From the NCBI GenBank assembly GCA_030068075.1, contig CM057826.1, forward strand, positions 36,382,211 through 36,446,210: 64,000 bases of DNA, written 5' to 3'. Below, in pieces: positions 1 through 12,061 of this stretch. Each line of letters opens with the position of its first letter. Positions within the stretch are counted from its first letter, which is position 1. The translations under genes and the position numbers were made by a program. The notes under the pieces are model-generated. The model did no database searches. It was not told the origin of the DNA and saw nothing but the letters and a program-made list of their open reading frames with translations. The DNA is from Paguma larvata (Eukaryota > Chordata > Mammalia > Carnivora > Viverridae).

Positions 1-592
1 GTAGCCACTTTGGAAAAACAACTATCAGTTCCTCAAAAAGTTAAAAATAGAGTTACCCTGTAATCCAACATTGCACTCAAAAAGACCTAAGAGAATTGAA
101 AATACATGTCGACACAAACTCTTACACAAATGTTTATATTAATATTATTCACAATAGCCAAAAAATGGAGGCAGCTCAATGTGCATTAAGTGAATATTAA
201 TACAATGGGATATTATTCAGCCATACTAGATGTGTTAAGTACTGATGCACACTGCATGTGGATGAACTTTGAATACATACTAATAAAAGAAACCAGATAC
301 AAAAGGCCATGTACTGTATGATTCCATTTGTATGACATGTCCAGAATAGGCAAATCTATAGAAACAGAAAATAGATTTGTGATTTCTAGGAATCAGGAGG
401 AGGAGGGGGTGGGAAGTGACTGCTAATGGGTACAGGGTTTCATTCTGAGGTAATAAAAATATTCTGGAATTGGATAGCAGTGAATGATTGCAAAGTTTTG
501 TAAATATATTTAAAATCACTAATTTAAACACTTAAAATGGTGAATTTTATGGTACATGATTTATATCCTGCTTTTTTTAATAAAAAAGAAAT
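1..592 (+). mobile_element. Old LINE-1 3' end (ORF2 tail and 3'UTR), cut by window edge
   Basis: The first 340 bases follow the L1 ORF2 C-terminal region: 'cctcaaaaagttaaaaatag', 'cacaatagccaaaaaatgga', then 'ggatattattcagcca'. The rest follows the 3'UTR of an older mammalian L1, including 'tggtgaattttatggtac' near 538-556 and an A-rich end around 575-592. It is far more diverged than the L1 at 7.9-14.7 kb and carries many stop codons. The 5' part lies left of the window. It looks like an L1MA/L1MB-age element; the subfamily is an inference. Confidence 0.85.
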
Positions 593-734
593 AATGCCGG
601 GGTCCCTCTGGATAAAGTGAGTGGATAGTATACACAACAAAGGGAAAAGGTGAGAAGGAACCAGATATGCTTGAAAGAGCGTGTGGGATCCTGTTGGTTG
701 TAGTCCCGGATGGAGATAGTATCGGTTTATATTT

Positions 735-862
735 ATGTATAAAATAGTGAGAGATGGAAGATGAAGCTGAAATACTGGATAAAGGAAAAATTATGGAGGT
801 CTTCAAAGGTGGCTAAGGAGTTTGGTATTTATTTATTGATATTAAGAAGTCAAAATAATTGG
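735..862 (+). repeat. Possible piece of an ancient interspersed repeat
   Basis: The stretch 'gaggtcttcaaaggtggctaa' followed by 'ggagtttggtatttat' resembles a widespread ancient mammalian repeat whose better-preserved part lies at 2765-3400. I do not know the family name with certainty. The match is weak and could be chance. The flanking bases 593-734 and 863-1170 show nothing I recognise. Confidence 0.3.
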
Positions 863-1170
863 CCGTTGTGTTATTTTATCTAATTTGGAAGAAGAAAACG
901 CTGGAAGGGGCAAATCAGCTACCCACAATTCACATCAGCTTCCTTGAAAGATAAGAAATTATCATGTCTGCTGGTTTAGGTGACATGAAGAGGGAGTCGT
1001 CGTGCGTGGATCGAGGACTCATGAACGACGGAGAAGCAGGTTGTCTCCTCAACTCAAGAATTTTCCCTGACAGAAGAAAATGTCTCCTGATTTTTATTAT
1101 TTGCACCAAGTAGAATGAAATCTGTATCTTTGAAAATACAGGGTAAGGAATGTTAAATTTTACTTTAGAA

Positions 1171-1444
1171 ATGTCATTAAACACAATGAGGCTCCTGGGT
1201 GACTCGGTCGGTTAAGTGTCTGACTCTTGATTTTGGCTCAGGTCATGATCTCAGGTCATGAGCTTGAGCCCTGAACTAGGCTCTATGCCTGACAGTGCGG
1301 AACCTGCTTGGGATTCTCTCTCTTTCCCATTCTCTCTCTGTGCCCTTCCCCCACTGGCGCATGTACACATATGTGCACACTCACACACGCACTCTCTCTC
1401 AAAAATAAACATTTAAAAGAAGAGAAAAATGTTATTAAACATAA
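1171..1444 (+). mobile_element. Feliform tRNA-SINE with target-site duplication
   Basis: The SINE body is about 1187-1428. It has a diverged A-box region ('ctgggtgactcggtcggttaag'), a CT-rich middle, a degenerate CA stretch near 1366-1390 and an 'aaaaataaac' tail. It is flanked by an imperfect 16-base duplication, 1171-1186 'atgtcattaaacacaa' and 1429-1444 'atgttattaaacataa' (14 of 16 match). The sequence divergence and mutated duplication indicate a moderately old insertion by L1 machinery. Confidence 0.92.
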
Positions 1445-2764
1445 ATTAAGATCTCTTCTTTAGATGTTGCTAATATTTTTAACAAAGACTTTTATTCTTC
1501 ATGGAAAGACAAACTCATCAACAGTGAGAAAGTTAATATTAATCAGAGTTAGAAATTTAGCTACATTTGTAAAGGAACTAGAAGGTAGGATAAATCTGGA
1601 CGTAAGTGAAAGACATATATGGACAGAAGTATTTCCAGCAATGTATTAGGTGGTCAATTTCCTCTCGCAAAGACAGGATAATGTGTTAATTTTATCTGTG
1701 GAAGATCTTAGAGAGGAAATACACAGGAGAACACCCAAGAAAAAATGACCAAAGGGCATCATTTCCTCTTGCTGACCTCAGTAGTGAGACTGCATAGCAA
1801 ATCATTCTCTGATATCCAAGGCTGTCTACTACATATTGCAGAATTTCTTCGGTACTGAATATATTATTATTTATAACGGTTTACATGTAGAGCAGTAGAC
1901 AATTAAGTTCAAAAGTATTTCTTTATACATTTCAAAGACAAAGGACTGGAACAATGAGTAAGATTTGCCTACAGAAGCTAAGTTCATCTTAAACATTAAA
2001 AATATCCTATAGGTAAATATATTCCATGACAGAGAAGACACTAGCGATATTTTAGCAGAGAAATGATATAAGAAGAACTAAGTCTAATGACATTTAGCAC
2101 ATAGAGGAAGGAAGTCAGACAGGGTGCTTCAGAATCAACAAGATTCATGAGAGCCTTAGTACCAGAGAAATTCCAGTGTATGTGATGGTTGATTTGATAT
2201 TTCAGACTCACGAATGGTCCTAGCAAGAGGCATGCCCTTACCAAGGTATGCCCTTTAACCAATTCAGGAGCAAATATAACGGAGAAGCATTGAATTGAGT
2301 GGAAGTTTAAAGAAGCCATGAAGTTTGGCTGATTCATAAGTGCGGTAATATATTATTGGCAGAGTGAATAGCAGGAAGAATATTTGATAGAATAAAGCGA
2401 GATAGCAAAGGTGAGGAGCATGGAAGAAATGTTTGCTCGCACACAACTGCTTCGTTCTCTGCCTTGGTGACTAATAAAACGTTGGCAACATTGACAAAGG
2501 AAGGAAAGTTTAGAAAGGAGACATTGATACCATGTATTCATGATGCAACAAACACTTGTCCATATTTTTCTGTATCCCTTGCATGTAGACATCAAGACTA
2601 CAGTGAAGAAACAATAAGGTCTCCACTAAATCTCTGGGAGAATCTCTGTTCTTGTAAAAAATTGTAATAAAGTGAGATGAGCACAAAGCTGGGAGTGAGG
2701 GAAGTATAGTGGAGGACAATGCAGAGAAATTGTCACAGGGGAGGATCTACTTGAGGTGTGTATT
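1445..2764. other. No recognised feature
   Basis: AT-rich DNA without any repeat or coding pattern I recognise. Short frames exist on both strands around 2041-2719 and overlap each other, as expected by chance. A short frame at 1464-1649 has no domain. Confidence 0.5.
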
Positions 2765-3410
2765 AAAAATTAATAGAAGCTCATCAGACCTAAAACTCCA
2801 AAGAGGGCTTTAAAGTTCAGAGAGCTGGTGTTCACAGCCATAGGGCAACCAAGAGGTGACAGCATTCTGGATGCTGATGAGAAACTTGGTGAGGCTGGAT
2901 CCTACTGAGGCGAGAGAAGATGCCAGAAGGTGTCAGTGATAATAGAGACTTCAGATTTCATTCCATCGGTAATGGGGAGCCAGTGAAGATTATAAACCAA
3001 GGGGCAGAGGAACAGAAATATGTTTACATTCTAGAAAGACTGTTTTTGCAGTGGGATTTGAGGGTGAATGGGGTAAGGAGGCTGGCTAGGATTTTGCTTT
3101 CTTCCAGATTCCAGATGAGAGAAGAAGAGGACCTGCTCGGGGGCTGGAGGAGCACATGAGGAAAAGGGAACAGAGTCAGGAGCTATTTAGGAGGCTGTCA
3201 GGAGTAAGTGATATGATGGAGGGAGAAAGTGAGAGGGAGTGCAGGCTATCAGGGAAGAGGGTAAGGTTTCTGGTTTGTGTGATGGAAAATGGATGTGTCG
3301 TTTACTGAGATATGGAAGACGAGAAGAGAAGCAGGTCTCAAGAGGAGGAGGGGGCAGGCAATAAATTCACGTTGGCGTATATGGAAATAACAGTCTTTTG
3401 GAGGAAAAAA
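2765..3410 (+). repeat. Ancient mammalian interspersed repeat, unnamed
   Basis: Several blocks in order follow a dispersed ancient repeat: 'aatggggagccagtgaag' near 2970, 'tacattctagaaagactg' near 3026, 'ttccagatgagagaagaaga' near 3110, and 'gtttactgagatatggaaga' near 3300. The region is G/A-rich and open in several frames, which explains short frames at 2920-3159 and 3312-3536 that do not look like genes. I cannot name the family from memory; a repeat-library search would settle it. The segment at 36660-36895 seems to be the upstream part of the same family. Confidence 0.55.
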
Positions 3411-4108
3411 AAATCAGAGAGGTGGTTTCTCTTCCTCTTCGGCTCGATGGGGGAGAGACGATTAGCCTACTCTTCTTGCATCCATGGTGAGAACATGATT
3501 CATTTTGTTTCAGCCAGGGTTATCAGAATGATTTAATTGTTTTTAGAGGCTCTCATCTTTTGATTTAGATGAGGACTATTTGGATTCCCAAACCAGGCTT
3601 GTACATTTTTGTACTATGGATCGTGTGCTTATTTTGCTGTTGCTTTTGAAACTAAGCTGGTTATATTTACTGTTCTCTGTTGAAAGAGCGCACAAAGAGG
3701 AGAGACAAGTCGAGCATTTGAAAGTCAGAATCTGGTTAATGATGTCTGCTCTGTGGGCCTAACAATGTTTACAGGTAAGCAACTCCAAGGAATGTGAGAC
3801 TTGTATTACAGGCCCCAGCTTTTCAGGGAATCGGGCTTCTCTTCTGATTTAAAGCCATAATCCAAACCAAGCATCTGGCTTTTCCAATGTGTATTTTCAA
3901 ATATTATGTGTCATTTCTTTGCAAGCATATCAATTAGTCTACTGTGTGGTAAGATTTCATCCAGAACATTTTCTTCCTCTCTCTTCCTAAAGCCTTTATA
4001 CATAACCATTTTATTGAAAGCATGACATTATTTTGTGATAGATAGACTTTTATTATGTAATATAAAGATGCAGTCTTTAATTTCCTACCTGCAAGACATT
4101 GATTTAAA
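3411..4108. other. No recognised feature
   Basis: Non-repetitive AT-rich DNA. The frame at 3580-3762 has a hydrophobic run but no start context or homolog I recognise. Confidence 0.5.
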
Positions 4109-4344
4109 TTTCCACTATGATGGGGGACCTGGGTGGCTTAGTCGGTTAAGCATCTGACTTCAGCTCAGGTCATGATTTCATGGTTTGTGGGTTCGAGCCC
4201 CGCATCAGGCTCTGGGCTGACAGCTCAGAGCCTGGATCCTGATTCAGATTTCGTCTCCTTCTCTGCCCCTCCCAGGCTCACATTCTCTCTCAAAAATAAA
4301 TAAACACTAAAAACAAAATAAAAAAAAAACTTTCCACTGTGATG
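4109..4344 (+). mobile_element. Feliform tRNA-SINE with 14-base target-site duplication
   Basis: The SINE body is 4123-4330, with A box 'tggcttagtcggttaag', an intact B box 'gggttcgagcc', a CT-rich segment and an A-rich tail. The duplication is 'tttccactatgatg' at 4109-4122 and 'tttccactgtgatg' at 4331-4344, with one mismatch. Confidence 0.95.
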
Positions 4345-4911
4345 TATTTGAGAAGTCAGAGAGAGTCCTCAGGCCTCGAGTACTTAAAGAGACAGGGAGT
4401 CAAGGAGAGGCGACTGAAGTAAGAATATAACTGTGACTAGCCCAGTAGAAGCTTTTTACTATCTCACCATTTCAGGATCTCAGTCTAGGTCCCTAGAATT
4501 TGTGTGTGTGTTTACATATGAAGAGTTTAAGGAAAATAAAGAAGCTGCAACATTAGTGGGAAAAGGTCAAGACCGAGAGTGGAACAATCCTGTTTCTGAA
4601 ACTAACCAGTGAAACTGCCACAGCCTGAATGCTTGCTCTTTGGCGAGTCTCTTACCAAAGAAGATGATGAACAGTTACACCCAAGGGAAACTATGGTGAG
4701 TGATAATGATGGAGATGACGATAAATATCACCTGGGTGGATATATACACTACAATTCTGTGACTATGTTTGAAAATATCTATGTGTGTCTTTTGAGAAAT
4801 ATAAGTACATAAAGAATAGAGTGGCTTTCTTGGTACTGAATTTTTACTAGATTATTTAATTGGACTTTTAAAATAATCTGTAATACAAACCCCATATCTT
4901 ACCAATAATCT
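4345..4911. other. No recognised feature
   Basis: Unique sequence. A 67-residue frame at 4609-4812 has no domain and poor start context. Confidence 0.5.
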
Positions 4912-5008
4912 TTGGAGGAAAGATGAAAGAAGGAAATAAAGAAGGAAAGGAGGAAGGAAAGAAAAAGAGAGGAGGAAAAAAGGAAGGAAAAAGAAAAAAT
5001 AATATTTT
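4912..5008. repeat. Purine-only low-complexity tract (GGAA/GAAA-like)
   Basis: Nearly pure A/G on the plus strand, built of irregular 'gaaggaaagg' units. It decays into an A-rich end. The antisense pyrimidine strand gives the Phe/Ser/Leu-rich frame at 4852-5142, which is an artefact of the tract. Confidence 0.9.
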
Positions 5009-5123
5009 TTAAAAAAAGAATTAAAAATATTTTTAGATCTAAGGGCCTGCAAGCAACTCATTAAATAGGTGATAGAAATAGTAATTGAATTAAAATTATT
5101 GATTTGTATTAAGTAGCTCTTTA

Positions 5124-6120
5124 GTGAGGCTATCTCCCACATTTATTTCTATCTTATCTCTACTAAGCTGTTGTCACCGAAATAAGTGTGAAATAAGCAA
5201 ATACATGCACATTTACTATAGCAAACAGGCCGCCCAGAATCTAATTAGACAAAACTCTGCCCATCTGCTCTGCATTATCATGGGGCCTGCCCAAATGGTT
5301 GCTGTTTCATTACTAAAAGGCAGAGGGAAGCAAATTGAATTGAGCTGGACTTCCTCTCAGACAGAGACCAGGGCATGAAGTCAAACCCTTGCTGTGAACT
5401 GACAAAGCACCACTGGGAAAAAGTGGGATGAGGGGGGATTGCTTTTTCTAAGGCCACATGTCTAGTACTTAGTAGAGGCCTTAAGGGAGTGTTCATCCCA
5501 TTGTTCGGTAAAAGGCAACATGAGTTGCCACAATGTAAACCTTGTTCACTATGCAAATTGTTGATTTTGGTACTTAGTCCCTTGTGACAGATGCCCTTTT
5601 ATTAGCTGTATGTCACGGCATGCTGAAATGCATTTAACATGAGCAAGACAAAAGCTAGCAGTCCCGACATGAGAGTTTATTTCATAAAGTTGGTAATATG
5701 CATTTAGTATGGAGTTATATACAAAGATTAATTAAAATGCTTCACTAAAACTGTTATTCAACATAGTGTCGCTGGTATGCAACAATCCACAAAGCCCTTT
5801 TTATGTGAGGTTCCTTTCCAGGTGTTTTTAAATGAGTTTTGACAATTTCTCTATTGATAGGGGTAATTAATTGCTGATGTTCTCAAAAAGATTGAAAAAA
5901 AAAACCCTTTGGCTTCAAAAAGTTGTAGATTTAGAAGTGTCTAAAAAGCTAATATATTGTATTAAAAGTTCTGCATTTTGATCTTGGAAATAGGCTTTGA
6001 AATGACATTTTTCTCCATGTGATGAATTTGTGCCATTTTCTTCAGTAAAAGCTATTTTCCTGCACAAATGGATGCATTTTATCCTGGATTCCATTCATGC
6101 TTATTTTTTAAAATGTTTAT
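5124..6120. other. Repeat-free block, candidate conserved non-coding DNA
   Basis: No transposon signature over about 1 kb. The block carries homeodomain-type cores ('ctaattaga' near 5241, 'gattaattaaaatg' near 5726, 'ggtaattaattgctg' near 5862) and repeated 'atgcattta' motifs near 5630 and 5700. This composition is typical of conserved non-coding elements, but conservation cannot be seen from one sequence. Confidence 0.3.
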
Positions 6121-7936
6121 CTCTTTGTAGAAATGCACTCTAATAAGGATCCAGTCTTCCAAGTTTCAATAGAAGCAAAAAGAATTAGGTTTTATGTTAA
6201 ATTTAAAGGTTTTTCCCGTAAGTATTTTTTCTGATAAAAGGTTACACTAATCAAAAGAGACCCACATACAACTGGCAAAGTCTTAAAAATTGGAGACCTA
6301 TGGTGACAGATTCAATGTTGCTTCTTGTCTTTCCAGTGAGAGGTAAGCTTGAATTTTGTTCGTGTGTGGTGAGGTTCTGGGCCCCGAACTTTCCCAGTCT
6401 GTCCTCTATTCTTTCAAAAGGTTTAATTCTAGGTTGTTTCCAGATACTTAGACCTTCTCAGCCAGTAAAAAAAAAGTCATCCCTAGGCTCCTAGAGAAGA
6501 TGAACAGCTCTACCCTCCAAGAATAATTAGTGAGATTGAAAATGTTGTTATATTCCTCCTAAAAGGTTAAAATTTCCCTTTCTGAATGGAGTCACTTTCC
6601 AAACAACCTTCAGTGATGGGACAGCAGACACTTCTGTCTTAGGACACAATCCAAAACTCATGATAGAGTTCAACAGTTGAGCACCACAGTCCTATCAACC
6701 TAGTACTCACTGTATCCACTGCCGTCACTACCTTCTAATAAGATGAAGACTCTGCTATCCTTGCTCTAGGATCTGGAAGACCAACTATAAACCTCAGATG
6801 GAAGTGGTTGTTTGAGCTCCAGAAAAAGTATTCCAATTGAGTTGGTTTGAAAATGCAGAACAGGGACTCCGGTGGATGTGGCACTGGCTTTCCTGTGTAG
6901 TTTGTGAATAAAGCACATGCCAGTGTTCTGATCTGACTCTCCCTTTTGCTTACACAGCTTCCTTAGACCCATCCTCATCTTGTGTAAATCTCTATCTTGT
7001 GTTATCTGTGACCTGAACACCTGAGGTCAATACCGCCTTTCAGGTATCCCATTAGACTGTTCCTTGCCGTTCATTCCAAGATGGTCTGTCTGGACTCCAT
7101 GCCTTTAAATGTCTCTTCGGTTGGTACTCTCGCTGCTCCCTTTTCTTTGTTGTCACAGGTGCACACCATTCTCCTCACTTGTTCTACATTCTAATTTGGG
7201 AGGGGGGTATAGGTAGTTACATTTGCCTTTTTTTTTCTTTGTTGTTGAGTATATAAACCTGTATATATCTAGTTACCTTGCTTCTATATGGCTCTACCTG
7301 CTCATCTGACCAGATTTGTTTGCTGTGTTTCTAAAAGGCTTCTCTCTTAAATTTGTGTCTAAAACATAGTCCACTTTCTGAGGCTTTCTTGCTGACTTTG
7401 TCTATAGTTGATCAAGGGTCATTCTAACAACTTATTATGTATTTAACTTTTGGCATGACAAAAGGCAGCATTCATCAATCCTAGAAATAAAGTTTTTTTT
7501 GTAGATGTTTAGGTATAAAACGATACTGTGGGTGAGCATGTCAGGAGAAACAGCACCTCCTGCTGTCCCTGACATTGGAGGATACAAACAGCGTTCGATG
7601 CCCTGGGATTATCGCTTCCCAAAAGGAGGGAAAGGCAGTAGTGATTAATTTTTAGATACTATCCCAAACAATGTAACTAGATCCAGAGACAATGTCTAAC
7701 TAATTCTATACCTTTATACTAGCAGACTTATGGAGAAAATATTATTCACAACAACTGATTAGTTAAGAAAGCCATTTTGACTTACGGAACATTTTAGTTA
7801 ACTAAATTTAAAATTTTAATTTTAATTTGTAGACAATACTTTCAATGCATTTTAGTTATAAAATAAGATGTAATTAGATTTTTTATTAATTGCATTGTTA
7901 ACGGATATATATATTTCTTCGGATCTGGGGATATTT
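6121..7936. other. No recognised feature
   Basis: Unique AT-rich DNA. Short frames at 6300-6494 and 6766-7020 have no recognisable domains. Confidence 0.5.
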
Positions 7937-7949
7937 GAACAAGAATCTG

Positions 7950-9464
7950 GATCCGGTGGAGTCAAGATGGCAGAGTAGTAGAGGGACCCTATGAATGTCT
8001 TGTGCCTTGAACACAGCTAGATAAATATCAAATAATTCTGAGCACTCAAAAAATCGATCTGAGGACAGAGAGAACAAACTGCACACCTAGAGGGAGAAAA
8101 GAGGCCATATTGTGGAAGGTAGGAGATGCAGAGATGTGATTTTGGGGGGAAAAGAATCACAGGTGCTGTGGAGGGGAGGGAGCCCTGATCACAGAAAGAG
8201 AGAGAGAGAGAGAGGACAGGGAATTGCACAAGAAAAACACTTCCGCAAAACTAGTGACAGGAAAATATGATGGGCTGATTATCATTTTTTTTTAGCAGCA
8301 GTGGAGCTCACAGACTGAAACATCTTGGAAGTCCAAGCCAGGGCCAGTGTGGGGCCCGGCAGGCATAGTGGTGGTCCTATGGAGAAGGAGGGCAGAGGCC
8401 TGGAGCCGAAAGCATGGTCTGAGGATCCCCTAGATCACATTGGGAGAGCTAGTTCCCCTTCTTGGAGTGCATTTGGGAGAGGCTGCACTGCCTCTGGGGA
8501 GAGGAAGGGGGCAAAAGAGCCAGTAGGCACCATTGCACTGCCTCATTCATTAGCATAAGGGCAGAGACACCCACCCCGGGGCAGCTAACCTGGACACAGG
8601 CTTTTTGCTATGCTTTACCATAAACTCCAAGCCCCTGAATGTTTGTGAGAATGTCCTTCTAGAACAAACTGGCACCAACCACAGTGCAGGGAGACCCTCT
8701 CCCAGGGGATCAGTGTGGGTCTACACCATGCTGAGTCCCTTAAATTTGGAGTTTTGAAGCTCAGCTGGTATGCTGGAGATAAAACACAGGAGCACTGTGC
8801 CACTGGGTGGGCAGGCCGCCCAGACACAGACAGGGGGAGGCAGGGATCTGAGGAACGTCTTGGACAGATGGAAGATGGTTTGCTTTTATGTGAGTGCAAA
8901 CTCCCCTTTTCAGGAAAGAGAGTGTGGGCCGACTCCATTTTTACCCCCCCCAACAGCACCGTCAGACTTCAGTGAGCTGCACAACACACACAGTGGAGGC
9001 TTGAGCACTTACATCAAGCCCTGCCCCCCTGCTCTCTGCTTGTGCTTTTTTACTAGGGAAAGTGTGCCTGAGAGCTAGAGCAACAGCAGGCCCCTCCCCG
9101 AGAAGACCAGCACAAACCACCCTGCATGCACCAAGTCTATTGACCACAGAGTGCTACAAAGCTTCAGTTCTAGTGGAAATAGGGTCTGGCCTCTTGTAAC
9201 AAATAGACCAAAGCACACCTAGTTAAAACTTGCTACACACTGGACAAGGTCCAAACACTCCCCTCTGTAGGTGAGGAGAAATTCTGCAGAAGATTACCTG
9301 AAGGAAAGAGCAGACAAACACAACAGCAGAGTCCATACAGTATATACCAGAAACACTTCCTGAAGCTCCAGGCCCTATGACCTCTTCTTAATAAGGCCAT
9401 TACTCTCAGCAGCAAGAGACATAAGAGGCTTTCCTAACACAGAGAAGACGGAAACCTAGACAAA
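7950..9464 (+). promoter_or_regulatory. LINE-1 5'UTR (former internal promoter)
   Basis: GC-richer than its surroundings and beginning with the 'caagatggc' motif that resembles the YY1-type start of mammalian L1 elements. It contains a short (GA)n at about 8199-8214. Several sizeable overlapping frames on both strands here (for example 8615-8959 minus and 8770-9078 plus) arise from its base composition and are not genes. Any promoter activity is an inference from the family. Confidence 0.75.
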
Positions 9465-10317
9465 ATGCCAAGAAAGGAATTCATCCCCAGATAAAGAACC
9501 AGAAAAGGTCATAACCAGGGATCTTAACAAAAGAGATTTAAGTAATATGCCCGATCTAAAATTTAAAACTACCATTATAAGGATACCAGCTGGGCTTAAG
9601 AAAATCAAGGAGTCCCTTACAGCACAGATAAAAGACCTAAAATCTAGTGACGCTAAAATAAAAAAATACTACAACCAAGATGCAAAACTGACTGATAATA
9701 ATGACCACAAAGATGGAAGAATCAGAGGAATGAATAAGTGATACAGATTATAAAATTATGAAATATAATGAAGCTGGAAGGAAGAGGGAAAGAAAAATAT
9801 TAGATCATGAAGGTAAACTTAGGGAACTCAGTGACAGAGTAACAGTCCTATCATAGGAGTCCCAGAAGAAGAGAGGGGAAAAGTGGAAGAAGATTTATTT
9901 GAGCAAATCATAACTGAAAACTTCCTTAATCTGGGGAAGGAAATGGACATTCAAATTCAGGAGGCATAGGAAGCTCAGATCAAAAGCAGGTCAACACCGA
10001 GACATATCCTAGTAAAATTTACAAAATACAAAGATAAGGAAAAAATCCTAAAAATAGCAAGGGAAAAGAAATACCTAAATTATAAGGAAAGACAAGTAAG
10101 GTTAGCAGCAGACCTATCCACAGAAACTTGGCAGGCCAAAAGGCTGCATGATATATTCAATGTGCTGGATGGAAAAAATATGCAGTCAAGAATACTTTAT
10201 CCAGCAAATCTGTCATTCAGAATAGAAGGAGAGATAGAGTTTCCCAGACAAACAAAAATTAAAGGAGTTTGTGACCACAAAACCAGTCCTGCAAGAAATA
10301 TTAAAGGGGAATCTTTG
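9465..10317 (+). pseudogene. LINE-1 ORF1 (RNA-binding chaperone), broken
   Basis: In a working L1, ORF1 makes a trimeric RNA-binding protein that coats L1 RNA. The expected start is ATG at 9465 ('aaaatgccaagaaagg'), but a TAA follows after nine codons at 9492. Frame fragments are visible at 9547-9741 (Lys-rich, coiled-coil-like) and at 10162 onward, where the end of the RNA-recognition and C-terminal domain can be read ('SRILYPANLSFRIEGEIE'). The frame then shifts. Compared with the family, a piece is missing near 9835-9850. The normal stop codon position near 10317 is also changed. Confidence 0.85.
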
Positions 10318-12042
10318 GGAAAGAAAGACCAAAAGCAACAAAGACTAGAAAGGAACAGAGAAACTTACCAGAAACAACAACTTTACAAGTAAAACAATGG
10401 CACTAAATTCATATCTATCAATAATCACTCTGAATGCAAAAGAACTATGTGTTCCAATCAAAAGACATAAGGTATCAGAATGGATAAAAAAACACAAAAC
10501 CTATCTACATAATACCTATAAGAGACTCATTTTAGAACTAAAGACATCTGTAGATTAAATGTGAGGGCATAGAGAACCATCTATCATGCTAATGGATGTC
10601 AAAAGAAAGTGGGAGTAGCAATAATTACAGCAGATAAACTAGATTTTAACCAAAGACTGTAAAAAGAGATGAAGAAGCGCACTATATCACAATAAAAGGA
10701 TCTATCCCAAAAAAGATGTAATAATTAGTAAATATTTATGCCCCCAACTTCAGAGAACCTAAATATATGAATCAATTAATAACAAACATAAAGAAATTCA
10801 TTAATAATAATACGAAAATAGTAGAGGGGATTAAGACCCCACTTACAGATCATCTAAGCAGAAAAATCAACAAGGAAACAATGGCTTTGAATGACACACT
10901 GGACAAGATGGACTTAACAAATATATTCAGAATATTTCATCCTAAAGCAGCAGAATGCACATTCTTTTTGAGTACACATGGAACATTCTCCATAATAGAT
11001 CACATACTGAGTCACGCAAATCAGGCTTCGGTAAATACAAAAAGATTGAGATCATAACATGAATATATTCTGACCACAAGGCTTTGAAACTCGAAGTCAA
11101 CCATAAGAAAATTTAGAAAGACCACAAATACATGGAAGTTAAGGAACATTCTACTAAAGAATGAATGGGTTAACCAGGAAATTAAAGAAGAAATATAAAA
11201 AATACATGAAAGCCGATAAAGATGAAAACACAACAGCCCAAAACCTTTGGTACAACAAAGGTGGTCATAAGTGGGACGGATATAGCAATACAAGTCTACC
11301 TCGAGAAGCAAGAGAAATCTCAAACATATACAAACTAACCTTACAGATAAAGGAGCTAATAAAAGAACACCAAATGAAACCTAGATCCAGCATAAGAAGG
11401 GAAATAATAAACATTAGGGCAAAAGTAAATAATGAAACAAAAACAAAAAAACAAACAAACAGTAGAATATATCACTGAAACTAGGGACTGTTTCCTTGAA
11501 TGTATTAATAAAGTTGATAAAGTGCAGCCAGACTTATCAAAGAGAAAAAAAAAAAAGGACCCAAATAAATAAAATCATGAATGAAAGAGGAGAGATCACA
11601 ACCAACACCACAGAAATACAAACCATTGTGAAAATATTATGAAAAATTATATGTCAACAAGAAGAAATAGATAAACTCCTGAATATAACTACCAAATATA
11701 ACTACCTGAATATAAACTACCAAAACTGAAACAGGAAGGAATGGAAAATTTGAACAGACCCATAACCAGCATAGAAATTGAATTAGTATTAAAAATTTTT
11801 AACCAACAAAAGTCCATGGCCAGATAGCTTCACAGGAGGAATTCTTCCAAACATTTAAATAAGAGTTAATACCTATTCTTCCCAAACTATTCCAAAAAGC
11901 AGAAATGGAAGGAAAACTTCTAAATTCTTTCCATGAGGCCAGCATTAGATTGATTCCAAAACTAGAAAAGACCCCACCAAAAAGGACAATTACAGGCCAA
12001 GACCCCTGATGAACATGGATGCAAAATTCTCAACAAGATACT

Positions 12043-12061
12043 AAAAAAAAAAAAAAAAAAA
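12043..12061 (+). repeat. 19-base A-run inside L1 ORF2
   Basis: An uninterrupted run of 19 A interrupts the reverse transcriptase coding region. The family sequence has only a short A stretch here, so it probably grew by slippage after insertion. A second, shorter A-run is at about 11545-11556. Confidence 0.9.

Noticed and set aside
8615..9078. Three overlapping frames of about 86-114 codons
   Set aside because: They lie in the L1 5'UTR, whose GC content leaves few stop codons.
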